DNA of 64,000 nucleotides. Source: Pinus tabuliformis. Its lineage: Eukaryota > Streptophyta > Pinopsida > Pinales > Pinaceae. Below the pieces are notes generated by a model. It had not been told where the DNA came from and did no database searches. It was given only the letters and a program-made list of their open reading frames with translations. Of the stretch, positions 11,426 to 21,045 are shown piece by piece (the first letter of the stretch is position 1; every line of letters starts with the position of its first letter). Location of the stretch: assembly GCA_031772625.1 (NCBI GenBank), contig CM062815.1:607679918-607743917 (forward strand), written 5' to 3'. The position numbers and the translations under genes were made by a program.

Positions 11426-14400
11426 AATTGGCGACTCCACTGGCGACTCCAATGTTGGAGATCGCTTGGTTCTCCTTCGTTGAACCAATCCCCCACCATC
11501 CTTAAGGCCTTTGATGGCCGTGGGTTTCGTCCGTTTGGTATTCTACAAGAATTGCCTATAGGGGTCGAAGGTAAAACCGTTAGTCTGGATGTGGAAGTGG
11601 TTGATGCCCCTCTAGACTACAACCTTCTTTTGGGTCGAAGTTGGTCATATGCTATGACAGCGGTCGTTTCATCGGTCTTCAGAGTCATTAAGTTTCCACA
11701 TAACGGTAAGATCGTGACTATTGATCAGCTGACATACTTTTCATCCGACCCAACCTCTTCAGAAACTATCCAGCATGTTGGCAAAACGACAATCCCTTAT
11801 AGGGACATTGGTGTAGGTTTAGTTAAGGATTCCGGTTTACTGGGAACTTTTCCTCTCCCTCCACTCAATGCAGACCCTTTGTTTGCAACAATTCATATGA
11901 TCACGTCAGAAAACATTATTTATGATGATCCTTGGTATGTTCCCTCTGACTCTGAGCTAGACTCACTCGGTGATGTTATGCCGTTGAGTCCGTATGAGAT
12001 TGCTTATGAAGCTCTTATGTCTTTTACCGACTTTCATTCAACCGAAACCGACCAAATGAATGTGGTCAGTGAAGAGTCACTTTTCACCTCACCCTTAGAA
12101 CGGATAACGTTTCCCGAAGAAGTGTCATCTAACGAACAACTTCGCGAAATCCTAAGTGTAGATGATCTACCATGGGAAGATCTCCATCATAGATCTTCGT
12201 TTTTACCTAAGGATGATGCATTTGAAAACGATTTTTCATCTATCTTTACCGCTGAATATGTCAAAGACGCTCAGGATCCAACGAAACATTCTGATTCAGA
12301 GCTGAATTTAGGAAATATTTCTCGTACTATTCCCATTGATATTTCAGTGAAGCCCGGAATCGAGGAGAACATTCATATAGGTGCCGCATGTACTGAAGAA
12401 GAAATCCAAACTTACAAGGCCCTATTCCAAGAATTCCGCGACGTGTTTGCCTGGTCTTACGAGGAAATGCCGGGAATTGATCCTGCCATTGTTGTTCATG
12501 AAATCAAAACCTACCCGGATGCTAAACCCATTCGGCAACGGTTGCGTCAGATTCACCCTCGAAAAGCGGCTGCGATTAAAGCAGAAGTCGAAAAGCTGTT
12601 GAAAGCAGGTTTCATTTATCCGATCCCGTTAACGGATTGGGTATCGAATATTGTTCCCGTCAATAAAAAACAAGGAACAATAAGAATCTGTATCGACTAT
12701 AGGGATATCAATCGAGCTTGTCCAAAAGACAACTATCCTACGCCTTATATCGATCAAATAATTGATGATTGTGCCGGAAGTGAGATGTTTTCCTTCATGG
12801 ATGGTTTCTCAGGCTATAATCAAATCAATATTTTACCTGCCGATCAACCAAAAACGGCATTCATTTGTCCATGGGGGACATTTGCTTATTGCAAGTTACC
12901 TTTTGGACTTAAGAATGCCGGGGCCACTTTTCAACGGGCGATGTCTTATGCATTTCATGACATCAAGCACATTGTGCAACCCTATCTCGATGATTTGCCT
13001 GCTCATTCTTTACATCGAGCTGATCACCTTGTCCACCTACGAGCAATCTTTATGAGGTGTAGGCATTATCAGATTCGGTTGAATCCCCACAAGTGTGTTT
13101 TCTGTATAGAAACAGGTCGATTGCTGGGATTTGTTGTTTCAAAAGCCGGCATTCGCGTCGATCCCTCGAAAGTCGAGGCTATCATCAAATTGCCTCCTCC
13201 TTCGAGTTTGCGCCAACTCCAAAGTTTGCAAGGGAAAGCGAACTTTTTACGCCGATTCATCCCAAACTACGCCGAGGTCACTAAAGGTTTTACACGGTTG
13301 TTGAAACAGAACGCACAATTCTTTTGGGACGAGATTGCCCAACAATCTTTTGATGCACTGAAACACGCGTTGACCCATGCACCGTTATTGCATCCTCCCA
13401 ACTACAACCAGGACTACTTCTTATACCTCGCAGCTTCGCATTCCACCATTGGAATGGTGTTAGTTCAAGAAGATGAATTCAAAGCAGAGCATGTGATATA
13501 TTATCTTAGTAGAACCTTAAATCCCACTGAGTTAAAATATTCGCATGTGGAGAAATTGGCCCTGGCAGCCGTTCAAGCTGTCCAGCGTTTTCGTCACTAC
13601 ATTCTTCTCCGCAAGACTACAGTTATTTCGGATTGCAACCCTATGATTTATATTTTGACAAAACAACTGCTAGGGGGCAAGTACTCTAAATGGATTGTTA
13701 TCCTGCAAGAGTTCGACTTGGAGTTCGAGAAGTCCAAGTCTAAGAAATCTTTAGTTTTTGCGGAATTGATGTGTGATTTCCCGAGTGCTGACACAGAGAC
13801 TGTGGCAGAGGAGTCCATTGCGGACGAATCTTTGTTTCTTATTAGCACTTTAGATCCGTGGTATGGGGATATAATCATCTATCTCCAAACCCAAACCTTT
13901 CGGCCTGAAGCTTCCAAGGAAGACCGTCGAAAAATTCGGTTTCGATCCCAGCAATACAGAATTATTGGAGATACACTTTATCGCCGGGGGGCAGACTTAG
14001 TTTTTCGACGTTGTTTAACTCACGAAGAGGCTGAGAGAGTTTTGAATGATTGTCACTCTGGAGCATGTGGCGGTCATATGTCTGGGTATGCCACAGCTCA
14101 GAAGGTGTTGCGCGCTGGCTATTTCTGGCCGTCTATGTTTAAAGATTGTATCCTTGCTGTCAGAACATGCCACAACTGTCAAGTGTTTGATCGAAAGATG
14201 CGCGCTCCACCTGCTCCTCTCCACCCTATAATTGCCGCTGGTCCATTCGCCAAATGGGGCATTGACTTTATTACTTGTAACCCTCACTCGGCCGGGGGGC
14301 ATGCGTATATCATCCTCGCGGTTGATTATTTTACAAAATGGGCCGAGGCGATGCCTACATTCGACGCAAGCGGCAAGACAGCTGCAGTTTTCGTATTCAA

Positions 14401-15103
14401 TCATATCATAACTAGGTTTGGTGTCCCACAAGCAATCATTACTGACCATGGGAGCCATTTTCGAAACGTCATGATGACTGAGCTTACAAGCCAGCTTGGT
14501 TTGCGCCACGATAGCTCTACTCCTTATTATCCGCAAGCCAACGGTTTGGTTGAGTCAATCAACAAAGTTCTAGTCATCATGATTCGACGGATCATTGGTA
14601 TCCATCGAACGAATTGGCATAACATGTTATTTTCGGCGCTATGGGCATATCGAACTTCAGTGAAAAATTCAACAGGTTTCACCCCTTTCCAGCTAGTTTA
14701 TGGCTTAGAAGCTGTGTTACCTATTGAATGCGAAATCCCATCACTTCAAATGGCTGTCGAATTACTTCCAGCTACTTCCGAAGAGGAGAAACGGTTATTA
14801 TACTTGGCTAAATTAGATGAGACTCGACGTGACGCTACTTTAGCTATCGAGACTCACGCGAAACGAATGAAAGCTCAGTACGATAAAAATGTAACCCCTC
14901 GAAGTTTTTCGGAAGGAGACCTAGTACTATTATATGATCAAGCTAACGATAAGCTAGGTGCCGGAAAATTCGTTCCCATGTGGCATGGGCCCTACATTGT
15001 AAAGCGAAAGCTAGCAAAAGGGGCTTATGAGTTAGTTGATTTTGATGGGGACTCTTTGGGTAAACCCAGAAATGGACTTTACCTAAAGAGGTATTATGCT
15101 TAA
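11420..15103 (+). CDS. Tat-like Pol: truncated protease, RT, RNase H, integrase
   Basis: An open frame of 1227 codons without a stop. It has no ATG at its start; the first in-frame ATG is at 11654, residue 79. It opens inside the protease: residues 12-78 match the C-terminal half of the protease coded at 48160-48360 in element F, and the DSG active site is absent. RT follows, with YLDD at residues 522-525. The gypsy RNase H follows, but its usual first Asp is replaced (LYLAASHST). The integrase has a complete HHCC finger (H879, H886, C917, C920) and D949, D1009, E1045, a D-D-35-E arrangement. A C-terminal domain ends at KRYYA. No chromodomain is seen. In the parent element this would be the 3' part of a gag-pol polyprotein. 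Confidence 0.95.
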   Translation: MTNWRLHWRLQCWRSLGSPSLNQSPTILKAFDGRGFRPFGILQELPIGVEGKTVSLDVEVVDAPLDYNLLLGRSWSYAMTAVVSSVFRVIKFPHNGKIVTIDQLTYFSSDPTSSETIQHVGKTTIPYRDIGVGLVKDSGLLGTFPLPPLNADPLFATIHMITSENIIYDDPWYVPSDSELDSLGDVMPLSPYEIAYEALMSFTDFHSTETDQMNVVSEESLFTSPLERITFPEEVSSNEQLREILSVDDLPWEDLHHRSSFLPKDDAFENDFSSIFTAEYVKDAQDPTKHSDSELNLGNISRTIPIDISVKPGIEENIHIGAACTEEEIQTYKALFQEFRDVFAWSYEEMPGIDPAIVVHEIKTYPDAKPIRQRLRQIHPRKAAAIKAEVEKLLKAGFIYPIPLTDWVSNIVPVNKKQGTIRICIDYRDINRACPKDNYPTPYIDQIIDDCAGSEMFSFMDGFSGYNQINILPADQPKTAFICPWGTFAYCKLPFGLKNAGATFQRAMSYAFHDIKHIVQPYLDDLPAHSLHRADHLVHLRAIFMRCRHYQIRLNPHKCVFCIETGRLLGFVVSKAGIRVDPSKVEAIIKLPPPSSLRQLQSLQGKANFLRRFIPNYAEVTKGFTRLLKQNAQFFWDEIAQQSFDALKHALTHAPLLHPPNYNQDYFLYLAASHSTIGMVLVQEDEFKAEHVIYYLSRTLNPTELKYSHVEKLALAAVQAVQRFRHYILLRKTTVISDCNPMIYILTKQLLGGKYSKWIVILQEFDLEFEKSKSKKSLVFAELMCDFPSADTETVAEESIADESLFLISTLDPWYGDIIIYLQTQTFRPEASKEDRRKIRFRSQQYRIIGDTLYRRGADLVFRRCLTHEEAERVLNDCHSGACGGHMSGYATAQKVLRAGYFWPSMFKDCILAVRTCHNCQVFDRKMRAPPAPLHPIIAAGPFAKWGIDFITCNPHSAGGHAYIILAVDYFTKWAEAMPTFDASGKTAAVFVFNHIITRFGVPQAIITDHGSHFRNVMMTELTSQLGLRHDSSTPYYPQANGLVESINKVLVIMIRRIIGIHRTNWHNMLFSALWAYRTSVKNSTGFTPFQLVYGLEAVLPIECEIPSLQMAVELLPATSEEEKRLLYLAKLDETRRDATLAIETHAKRMKAQYDKNVTPRSFSEGDLVLLYDQANDKLGAGKFVPMWHGPYIVKRKLAKGAYELVDFDGDSLGKPRNGLYLKRYYA
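11429..11446 (+). other. Primer-binding site of element G
   Basis: TGGCGACTCCACTGGCGA lies three bases after the 5' LTR. The core GACTCCACTGG is shared with elements F and E. From memory this resembles the tRNA-Arg type primer site of Ogre/Tat elements. The 9-mer GGCGACTCC occurs twice with a 12-base period, and the second copy abuts protease coding sequence, marking the deletion joint. Confidence 0.75.
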
Positions 15104-15248
15104 AATGATGGGTATGGAGAAATTTTTAGATAGGTTAGATTTCCTTTCTAGCTAGCAAGTGTGTTAGTTTAGTCAGTGTGCTTAGCTTAGCGAGTGTGGT
15201 TTTTCGTCATTATTCTGGCTTATCTTGGTTTTACTCTTGATATTGTAG

Positions 15249-15668
15249 ATGTCGACGCCTCTCCAAACATACATTGGATTTGCTGATGGTGCTTGTCGTA
15301 ATACACGGAATATCTCTTCCGCAGCTTGGGTTATCTATTCGCCCTCTGACGAGTTAGTTTCTATGCATGGGGTAAGCCTCGGTCAAACAACGAATAACAT
15401 TGCAGAATACAGTGCAGTGGTTGAATTATTATCCGAATCTATTTCATTTGGAATTCGACGTTTGATAGTGAGGTTAGATTCTGAACTTGTTGTATTACAG
15501 CTTAATAGAGTTTATGCCATTAGAAATCCTGTGTTATTAAGGTTGTTTTTGAGAGTGCGTCTCTTGGAACGTGAATTTGATTACATTGAATATCAACATA
15601 TTCCAAGGTCTTTGAATACATTAGCAGATGCAATTGCTTCTCGAATGTTGGACAGACATTTACGATAA
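15249..15668 (+). CDS. Second RNase H (archaeal/aRNH-like) of element G
   Basis: A 139-residue open frame starting ATG at 15249, 145 bases after the pol stop. It reads as an RNase H of the type added to Tat elements. The acidic catalytic set is complete: D13 in FADGACRN, E53 in NNIAEYSAVVELL, D77 in LIVRLDSEL, and D127 in NTLADAIASRM. The gypsy RNase H inside pol has lost its first Asp, so this enzyme may supply the RNA-degrading activity. In many described Tat elements the extra RNase H lies upstream of integrase within pol; here it is a separate frame downstream of it. How it would be translated is unclear, as no splice or frameshift signal was identified. Confidence 0.88.
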   Translation: MSTPLQTYIGFADGACRNTRNISSAAWVIYSPSDELVSMHGVSLGQTTNNIAEYSAVVELLSESISFGIRRLIVRLDSELVVLQLNRVYAIRNPVLLRLFLRVRLLEREFDYIEYQHIPRSLNTLADAIASRMLDRHLR

Positions 15669-15865
15669 TCATGCAAGTAAATTTAAAAACATTTCATCAC
15701 ATATGTTAAACAAGATAAGCCGGTAATAGTGATATATATAGATAGAAGTGTGTCAAAAAATATATACATCGTCTTCGATCATAGGTTTAAAACACCTTAT
15801 GATCGGCAAAATGATAGTACAAAAAGTCAAAAATGTCACATGTGACTACAAAAGTGACTAGTCAA

Positions 15866-17085
15866 TCACTGGTGGTGCTCTCTGTACGACACCACTGCGC
15901 GGGCTACCTTACGCAAAAATCTCCTAAACGGTCCAGGGACCGCGACTACGAAGCGCTGAAGCCTGATAGGAATGTCATCCATAGTAGTCTCAGGTATATC
16001 TGCCGTGAGACGCTCTAGATCATGCTCCAACTCAGCTAGTACTTCTGCTGTCGCATCCTGTGGGGCCGGTACCGGTGCAGCTGGATGTAGTCTATCATAA
16101 GGCCGGAGGTTGGCTGGACGCTGTGGACCAACATCTGCATTTTGAAAAAGTTTACTATTAATTTTGAGACGATATATATAAAAAATACAAAAAATACATA
16201 ACTAGAAAACTTGTGAAAATAAAAAGTACCTCTGTCGTCCCATTGTTCTCCCTGTGGAAGAACCATGTCCGGATCACCTCTGAAATCCATTCCGGCATAT
16301 GGAAAGTCCTGTATCACAAAAAGCTGGCCCTCTAACCAGTCAAAATAACTATCTGAGAATCGAACTACTGTCGCGCCCTCGTCAGGATGCCGGGCCATCA
16401 CCGCAACCCATCGTATCAGCTTTGGCTGCTGGGGACCCAAGATATCAACAGTGAGTTGCTGAGGGATCAGCATTGGAATTCTCTCCAAGGCAAAGCTCAC
16501 GACTATAGGCCCATATCCAAAAGTCTTTAGTCGTCCGTTCTTTGCCTTGGTCAGTTGGCTCTTCATATGAGCCGACACAGCTTCACACCAGTTGAAAATG
16601 GTGCCTTGGTAACAGTCAATTGCCATCCGCATTTGGGATCCGGAAGCAATGTGTAAAGCGGCCGCGCCGCAAATTCTGGTAACCGTGAACGCTATGACTT
16701 TGAGTTTCGGTAGAGTGATGTGTTTTATCTCTATGCCTTTTGAATGGTGAGCCCCACGTGTGCACCAATCCTCGCGGAGACTATCAAGGGATTGGCCACC
16801 CGGCCTAGTCCCCGCAAGACTGAGTTGCTCACCTCTGTTTGGCAAGCCAGTGAGAAAGTATACATCCGAGGGCTCTATCTCGAGCTGGTGCCCTCCTATG
16901 TAAAAGCATTGTTCTTGTACGTTCCATCGCTCAACCAGCCATTCCAAGAATCTTACCTGGCCCCTCATGCCCGGTATGGTCCAATATTTGTATAATCCGC
17001 ATGCTCTTAGGGCATCCAGGGAAGGTTGATGATTTATTGCAGCTTCATCTTCCTCTACATGCTCTCTTTCTCTCCAGTCTAACAT
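15866..17085 (-). CDS. Antisense plant mobile domain (aminotransferase-like PMD) gene in element G
   Basis: On the minus strand, exon 1 is 17085-16230 and exon 2 is 16134-15866, split by a 95-base GT..AG intron (16229-16135). Joined, they give 375 codons with no internal stop; without splicing the frame ends early in AT-rich nonsense. The product starts MLDWREREHVEEDEAA. It has the plant mobile domain pattern: ACGLYKYWTIPGMRGQVRFL, an IEPSDVYFLTGLPNRG stretch, then long helices and a Pro-rich tail. Such domains are known as antisense extra ORFs in Tat/Ogre elements; their function is not known. A further minus-strand intron may lie upstream at 17420-17096 (5' site CAG/GTATTT, 3' site GCAG/GGC), making the first exon untranslated. 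Intact in a young element, it may be expressed. Confidence 0.85.
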
Positions 17086-17095
17086 GATTAATGCC

Positions 17096-17420
17096 CTGCA
17101 TATCAAAAATAGCAATTAGAAATTAATTTTAGAATTTTTGATGGTTTTTTGAGAGAGTTGGGGTTTTGAAATGCGCGTTTCTCGGAGGACGCACCCCGGC
17201 TTTGTAGCACAGGGCGCCCGGACGCAGCTGGCCTGAAGGCGGGCTGCGTCTTCCGACCGTTTTCCCGTATGAGAAAAAGTCGGGGGACGCAGGTCACCCG
17301 AAGGGCACCTGCGTCCGCCGAGAGGCGCATTCCAAAACCAAAACCCCCCCAAAAAATGAAACTAAAACCTAAAAATTGATTCTAAACGGATAGAAATGCA
17401 GAGTAGGATGTGTAAAATAC
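17096..17420 (-). other. Probable 5' intron of the antisense PMD gene, GC-rich with strong hairpin
   Basis: Bounded on the minus strand by CAG/GTATTT at 17420 and GATATGCAG/GG at 17096. It is much richer in GC than its surroundings. It contains perfect 10-bp arms GGACGCAGGT (17285-17294) and ACCTGCGTCC (17307-17316) around a 12-base loop. GGACGC/GCGTCC occurs about four times, as it does in the LTR of the same element. Long open frames on the minus strand here are likely by-products of base composition. Confidence 0.5.
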
Positions 17421-17721
17421 CTGGATGAGACGGCGTTCGATTCCGACGGTCAGATTTTCCGCAGCGACCACGGGAAGTTTCTTGTCAAAAGCTCCTTTTT
17501 CAACCTCAACAGTGAAACGGTAAAAATGACATGGTAAAAGGTCTTTTTATAGGTTTTTTGGATGAATTAGTTCATTTTTTACCATGAAAAGATGTTTTTG
17601 AATGTATTTTTGCCTATTTTAAACAGGTATGAGTAATGTGTTGCTTTTGTGCAGGACAAAGGGATTTCGAGGGAAATTGTAATTTTTCACAAACAAAAAT
17701 ATCAGAGTCATCTTTTAAGCC

Positions 17722-18069
17722 CTTTTCTGACTCCTAAAACATGAAAAGATCGCCGAGTGTTTCTTTTTCACTCGTTAAAACGGAATTAAAAGACGGTCCC
17801 CTTTTAGCTCTTTTCTGACCGCAAAATCAGGAAAAGATTGCCGGGTTTTTGTCGTTTCGAACTCGATAAGGAAATAAAACGACGTGTCCTTGATCGCTTT
17901 TTACTTTTCAGGTTAACGACACTATTATGAAAGTACTCCTTGGTCGCAAGATCAAGCGGTTCCCCCAGGTATTATTTTATACTTTTTCGGGCTTGAGGGA
18001 CACAAATATACGAAAAAGTTCAACGTGGAGTCTCCTTTAGTTTTTTCAGACTCTCTAAAAATGAAAAAC
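17722..18069 (+). repeat. Stem-loop cluster in the 3' region of element G
   Basis: Successive short inverted repeats: CTTTTC/GAAAAG at 17722-17748; CTTTTCTGA/TCAGGAAAAG at 17810-17836; ACTTTTTCG/CGAAAAAGT at 17981-18019; GTTTTTTCA/TGAAAAAC at 18040-18069. Most loops carry GACTC..TAAAA or a related sequence. The same design recurs in element F at 44875-44995 and 51182-51467. The arms differ between copies in ways that keep pairing (CA/TG in one, CG/CG in another), which suggests selection on structure. Confidence 0.72.
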
Positions 18070-19308
18070 GCCGAGTTTCTCCTATACTGGGCTCGTTAAA
18101 CTTTTACAGTAGAGGACCTGTTCAATTACAAACAGGAACGAACCACTCCTTCCTAGGGTTCGAATTTAAACTAGGTTGGACTCGTCCGAAGGATGAGCTT
18201 ATAATCAAGCATATGTTATCCTCCTCAAGCTTGTTAAAAATAAAGAGGTACTTGCCAGAAATGGTGGGGGAAAAGAGAGAAGAATGAACCTGTTTGTCAC
18301 CTTTTGTCTCAGAAGAAACTTTATTACCACTCTTGAACACGACACTTTTCATTCACCTGGGTTGGGAAATCTTTTACCTCACAGTTGACCAAATCACTTT
18401 GAAAGTCTTTAACCGGGTTTCGGGGATTAACTTTGAGTTATTCGTCACCAAGCCATCTGTTGTGTCGTTATGTGTTCAAGAGGTCTGCAAGCAAAACTTT
18501 CATCTGCAAAATACTTGTCATCCATTTGACCATCCCTGAGTCAGTCCTTACAGCAACATTTCTTCAACTTGAACAATGATTTCGTGTTGTGGGCTTGCCT
18601 GCAACGGGTCGCTTTCTATCGACATCGACACATTATCTAGAAAGATGACTTAGGAATCGACAGTACCTTGAAATCTGCATGCATCAATGGCAGGTTTCTC
18701 GCCTTTGACGTCAGTTTACATCATTGACTTTCGATCAAAGGATTCCGTGAAGTGTTCGACATCAAAACATCTATTCACATTTCACGGGTTGTGCTTGGTA
18801 CTTTGAGAACCATTGACATTACTGGTGGTTTCTCTCACGCTTGTTAACAGTTTACATCATTGACTGGTAATCAAGTGGTTTCTACCATGTTCGACATCGA
18901 ATCATTTAATCACATGGCTAGAATCGTACCAATTCGGGAAGTAGAAGTGAAGACCCTGGATCTAGTTTCTACCATCCAGGCTGCGAGGAGTTTTGTATTC
19001 ATTATCTATGTAGACTAATCATAAACAGATGGCTGCGTCCATACTGTGTCTACAAAAGTCTATAAAAATGATGTACTGCAAGATCATTCCTGTATCAGAA
19101 TAGTTAGTCCATTAGTTAAAGTTTTGAATCTGAGTATAGGAATGCCTACCTCAGTGATGATATAATCTTATCCATGTATTTTGTGTTGAAAATTGCAGGT
19201 TCCAACCAGGCCATCCACAAGACAATCCTTGAAATGATAAAGCGCTTCACCCTTCCTAGAATTACAAAACCCTATTCTATTCCAGGCTTCGCACTTTAGG
19301 GGGCAATC
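18070..19308 (+). other. 3' untranslated region and polypurine tract of element G
   Basis: No supported coding frame. Stretches such as AGCATATGTTATCCTCCTC (near 18208) and the GTTCGACATC-containing part (18700-18960) are shared with the 3' regions of element F at 49070-49810 and 51600-52750. It ends with CTTTAGGGGGCAATC (19294-19308), the likely polypurine tract, directly before the 3' LTR. Confidence 0.75.
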
Positions 19309-20362
19309 TGTTACACTAAAAAATGTCACCTTGACTACTTACAGTTAGTATGGCTCAAATCAACAGTCATGCTACCCTCTTAGGCAAGTCTCATGCCTCT
19401 GTTATCCATCTCAAACTCAAAGAAGAGAGAAAGTCTTGTAAAAACTATGTTTATCTCTGGGGTCGCAGGTTCTCTCTAGCCTTACCTGCGGGGACGCTGA
19501 CCATGTTCACAAAAGCTGCGTCCATGGACGCTCTGTATGTTAAGGGACAGGTGCGTCCCTCTGTAAAAGGCAAAATGCGCGAGTTTTATCTTGAAAAAGT
19601 TACTTGTGGTTACTTCTAGAACATTCTAGAGGTCGGTTTGATGAAATGGATGCGCCTCCAGTTGGTTCATGTATCTCTATTAAGGGGGAACTTATCCCAT
19701 CAATAAGGGAGCTATCCCACCCAAAGAGGGGGATGATCCCATTGATAGTGGACCTGAATAACCTCTTTACAGCACTATAAATAAAGGCATTGAGCCAGAA
19801 GGAGAGGAGGTTGGAGCTATACATTTTCTTTGGGTAAATGCTGCAGGATTTAGGTCTTCCATTAGAGCCTTTGTGAGGAGAGATTGTCTTTACTTGATTC
19901 TACTTGGAAGAGGGTGAGCTTTGTCAAAGTAGAGGAAAACCCTTGATGGACCCTGGGAGGAACTTGCACAACACCAAGGCCAGGTTGTAAGAGTTTCTTT
20001 GTTTCGTTATTAATACAAACTGGTTTATTTTTCTCAATAGCTTGTGTTAATGAGTTATTTCATGTGTTCCTTGGTCTGCATGTTGAATATATGTTTTATT
20101 ATATGAAATGCAAGTGCTTGGTAATTGTTTGATTGTTTGTGGTTGCAGGAATTGACTTGAAGGAGGAGCTCATCCGGATCGTCAAGAACGGACTTCAACA
20201 ACAGCGTTTTGGAATAAGGTAAGCCTAAACACTTGTAGTTTTCATGTTGTAAAAGGTGTATTTAGAGAAAGATCACTCCATTTTGTCTTGTTTTTTATTA
20301 GAACGTCTTAGACTTCTAGGAAGGTCAGTCGTGTCCGCACCCTTGACAAATTCCGTGTGACA
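19309..20362 (+). repeat. 3' LTR of element G
   Basis: A second copy of the 1054-bp LTR, almost identical to 10372-11425. It is followed by GGATC (20363-20367), the right target duplication. Confidence 0.97.
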
Positions 20363-20950
20363 GGATCATGCTAATATGAACATTGTAGTGCTGCCCATTC
20401 CAGTAATACATGAGCTACACCAAGGCATCATAAATGAGCTAAAGGAGCACAAACAATGCACGTCACAATTAAATATTCATGTAGAACAAGATTGCATTGC
20501 GCTAAAGAAATAACTCAACCAAGCCATCAAGGATAAGGATCAGGCATAGCTATAGTGGGAGATCGACTTAAAGACTGCAGTGACAGTCATCTTTGAGACA
20601 GTGGAAGACTGGAAAATTATTAGACGAGACCTTGCAGATTTGGACTTCGCTGCTGGAAGATTCAAATGTACAAAAGATAGAAGACAAAATCCAATAGAAT
20701 GAGAAGTAACTAGAGGAGATTTGGGCAACTGTGAAATAGATAGAAGAACTCAGAAGGAAACAAAAAATTTTGATGGAGAGAACTTAATCATAGCAGGATG
20801 AGGCTCTCCAACTATCACAAGAAGTGGATGGGAAATTCCAGGAGTTTCGACAAAAGGAATGTGTAGTGTTGCAGAAGATTGCAGGACTAATGACATAGGA
20901 ACTACTGGAAGAAGTGCACAAAGAAGAGAAGCATGCAGAAGAGATGATAT
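20363..20950 (+). pseudogene. Decayed gag-like reading frame, right part
   Basis: Continues the frame interrupted by element G. It reads as a charged, helix-forming region (ELHQGIINELKEHKQC, then a KK.LNQAIKDKDQA stretch) that looks like a coiled coil, with stops and probable frameshifts after about 20700. It ends near 20950 before an LTR-like stretch. The same stop pattern as in 8475-10371 supports one original gene. Family unknown. Confidence 0.45.
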
Positions 20951-21045
20951 AATAGTACAATGTCATGTACAACAACATCGCAACAAATATATGAGGCAAA
21001 GAAATTGAGTGACTAGGGATGAGTCATATGTGAGTGTTTGGGGCC

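Larger units (their letters stand above)
10372..20362 (+). mobile_element. Element G: young Tat-like Ty3/gypsy retrotransposon lacking gag
   Basis: A 9991-bp element with 1054-bp LTRs at both ends (TG...CA), a primer site, a polypurine tract and a GGATC target duplication. I count three differences between the LTRs (near 11269 and 11351-11354), about 99.7 percent identity, so insertion was recent. The inside carries an intact pol frame (truncated protease, RT, RNase H, integrase), a separate second RNase H, an antisense spliced plant mobile domain gene and a long structured 3' region. Gag and the protease active site are missing: the primer site runs straight into mid-protease sequence. It cannot make its own particle unless gag comes from another copy. 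The extra RNase H and antisense plant-mobile ORF fit the Tat/Ogre group. Confidence 0.95.

Noticed and set aside
17116-17352. GC-rich open frames upstream of the antisense gene
   Set aside because: They lie in a probable intron, are open in more than one frame, and look like a composition effect with strong hairpins.
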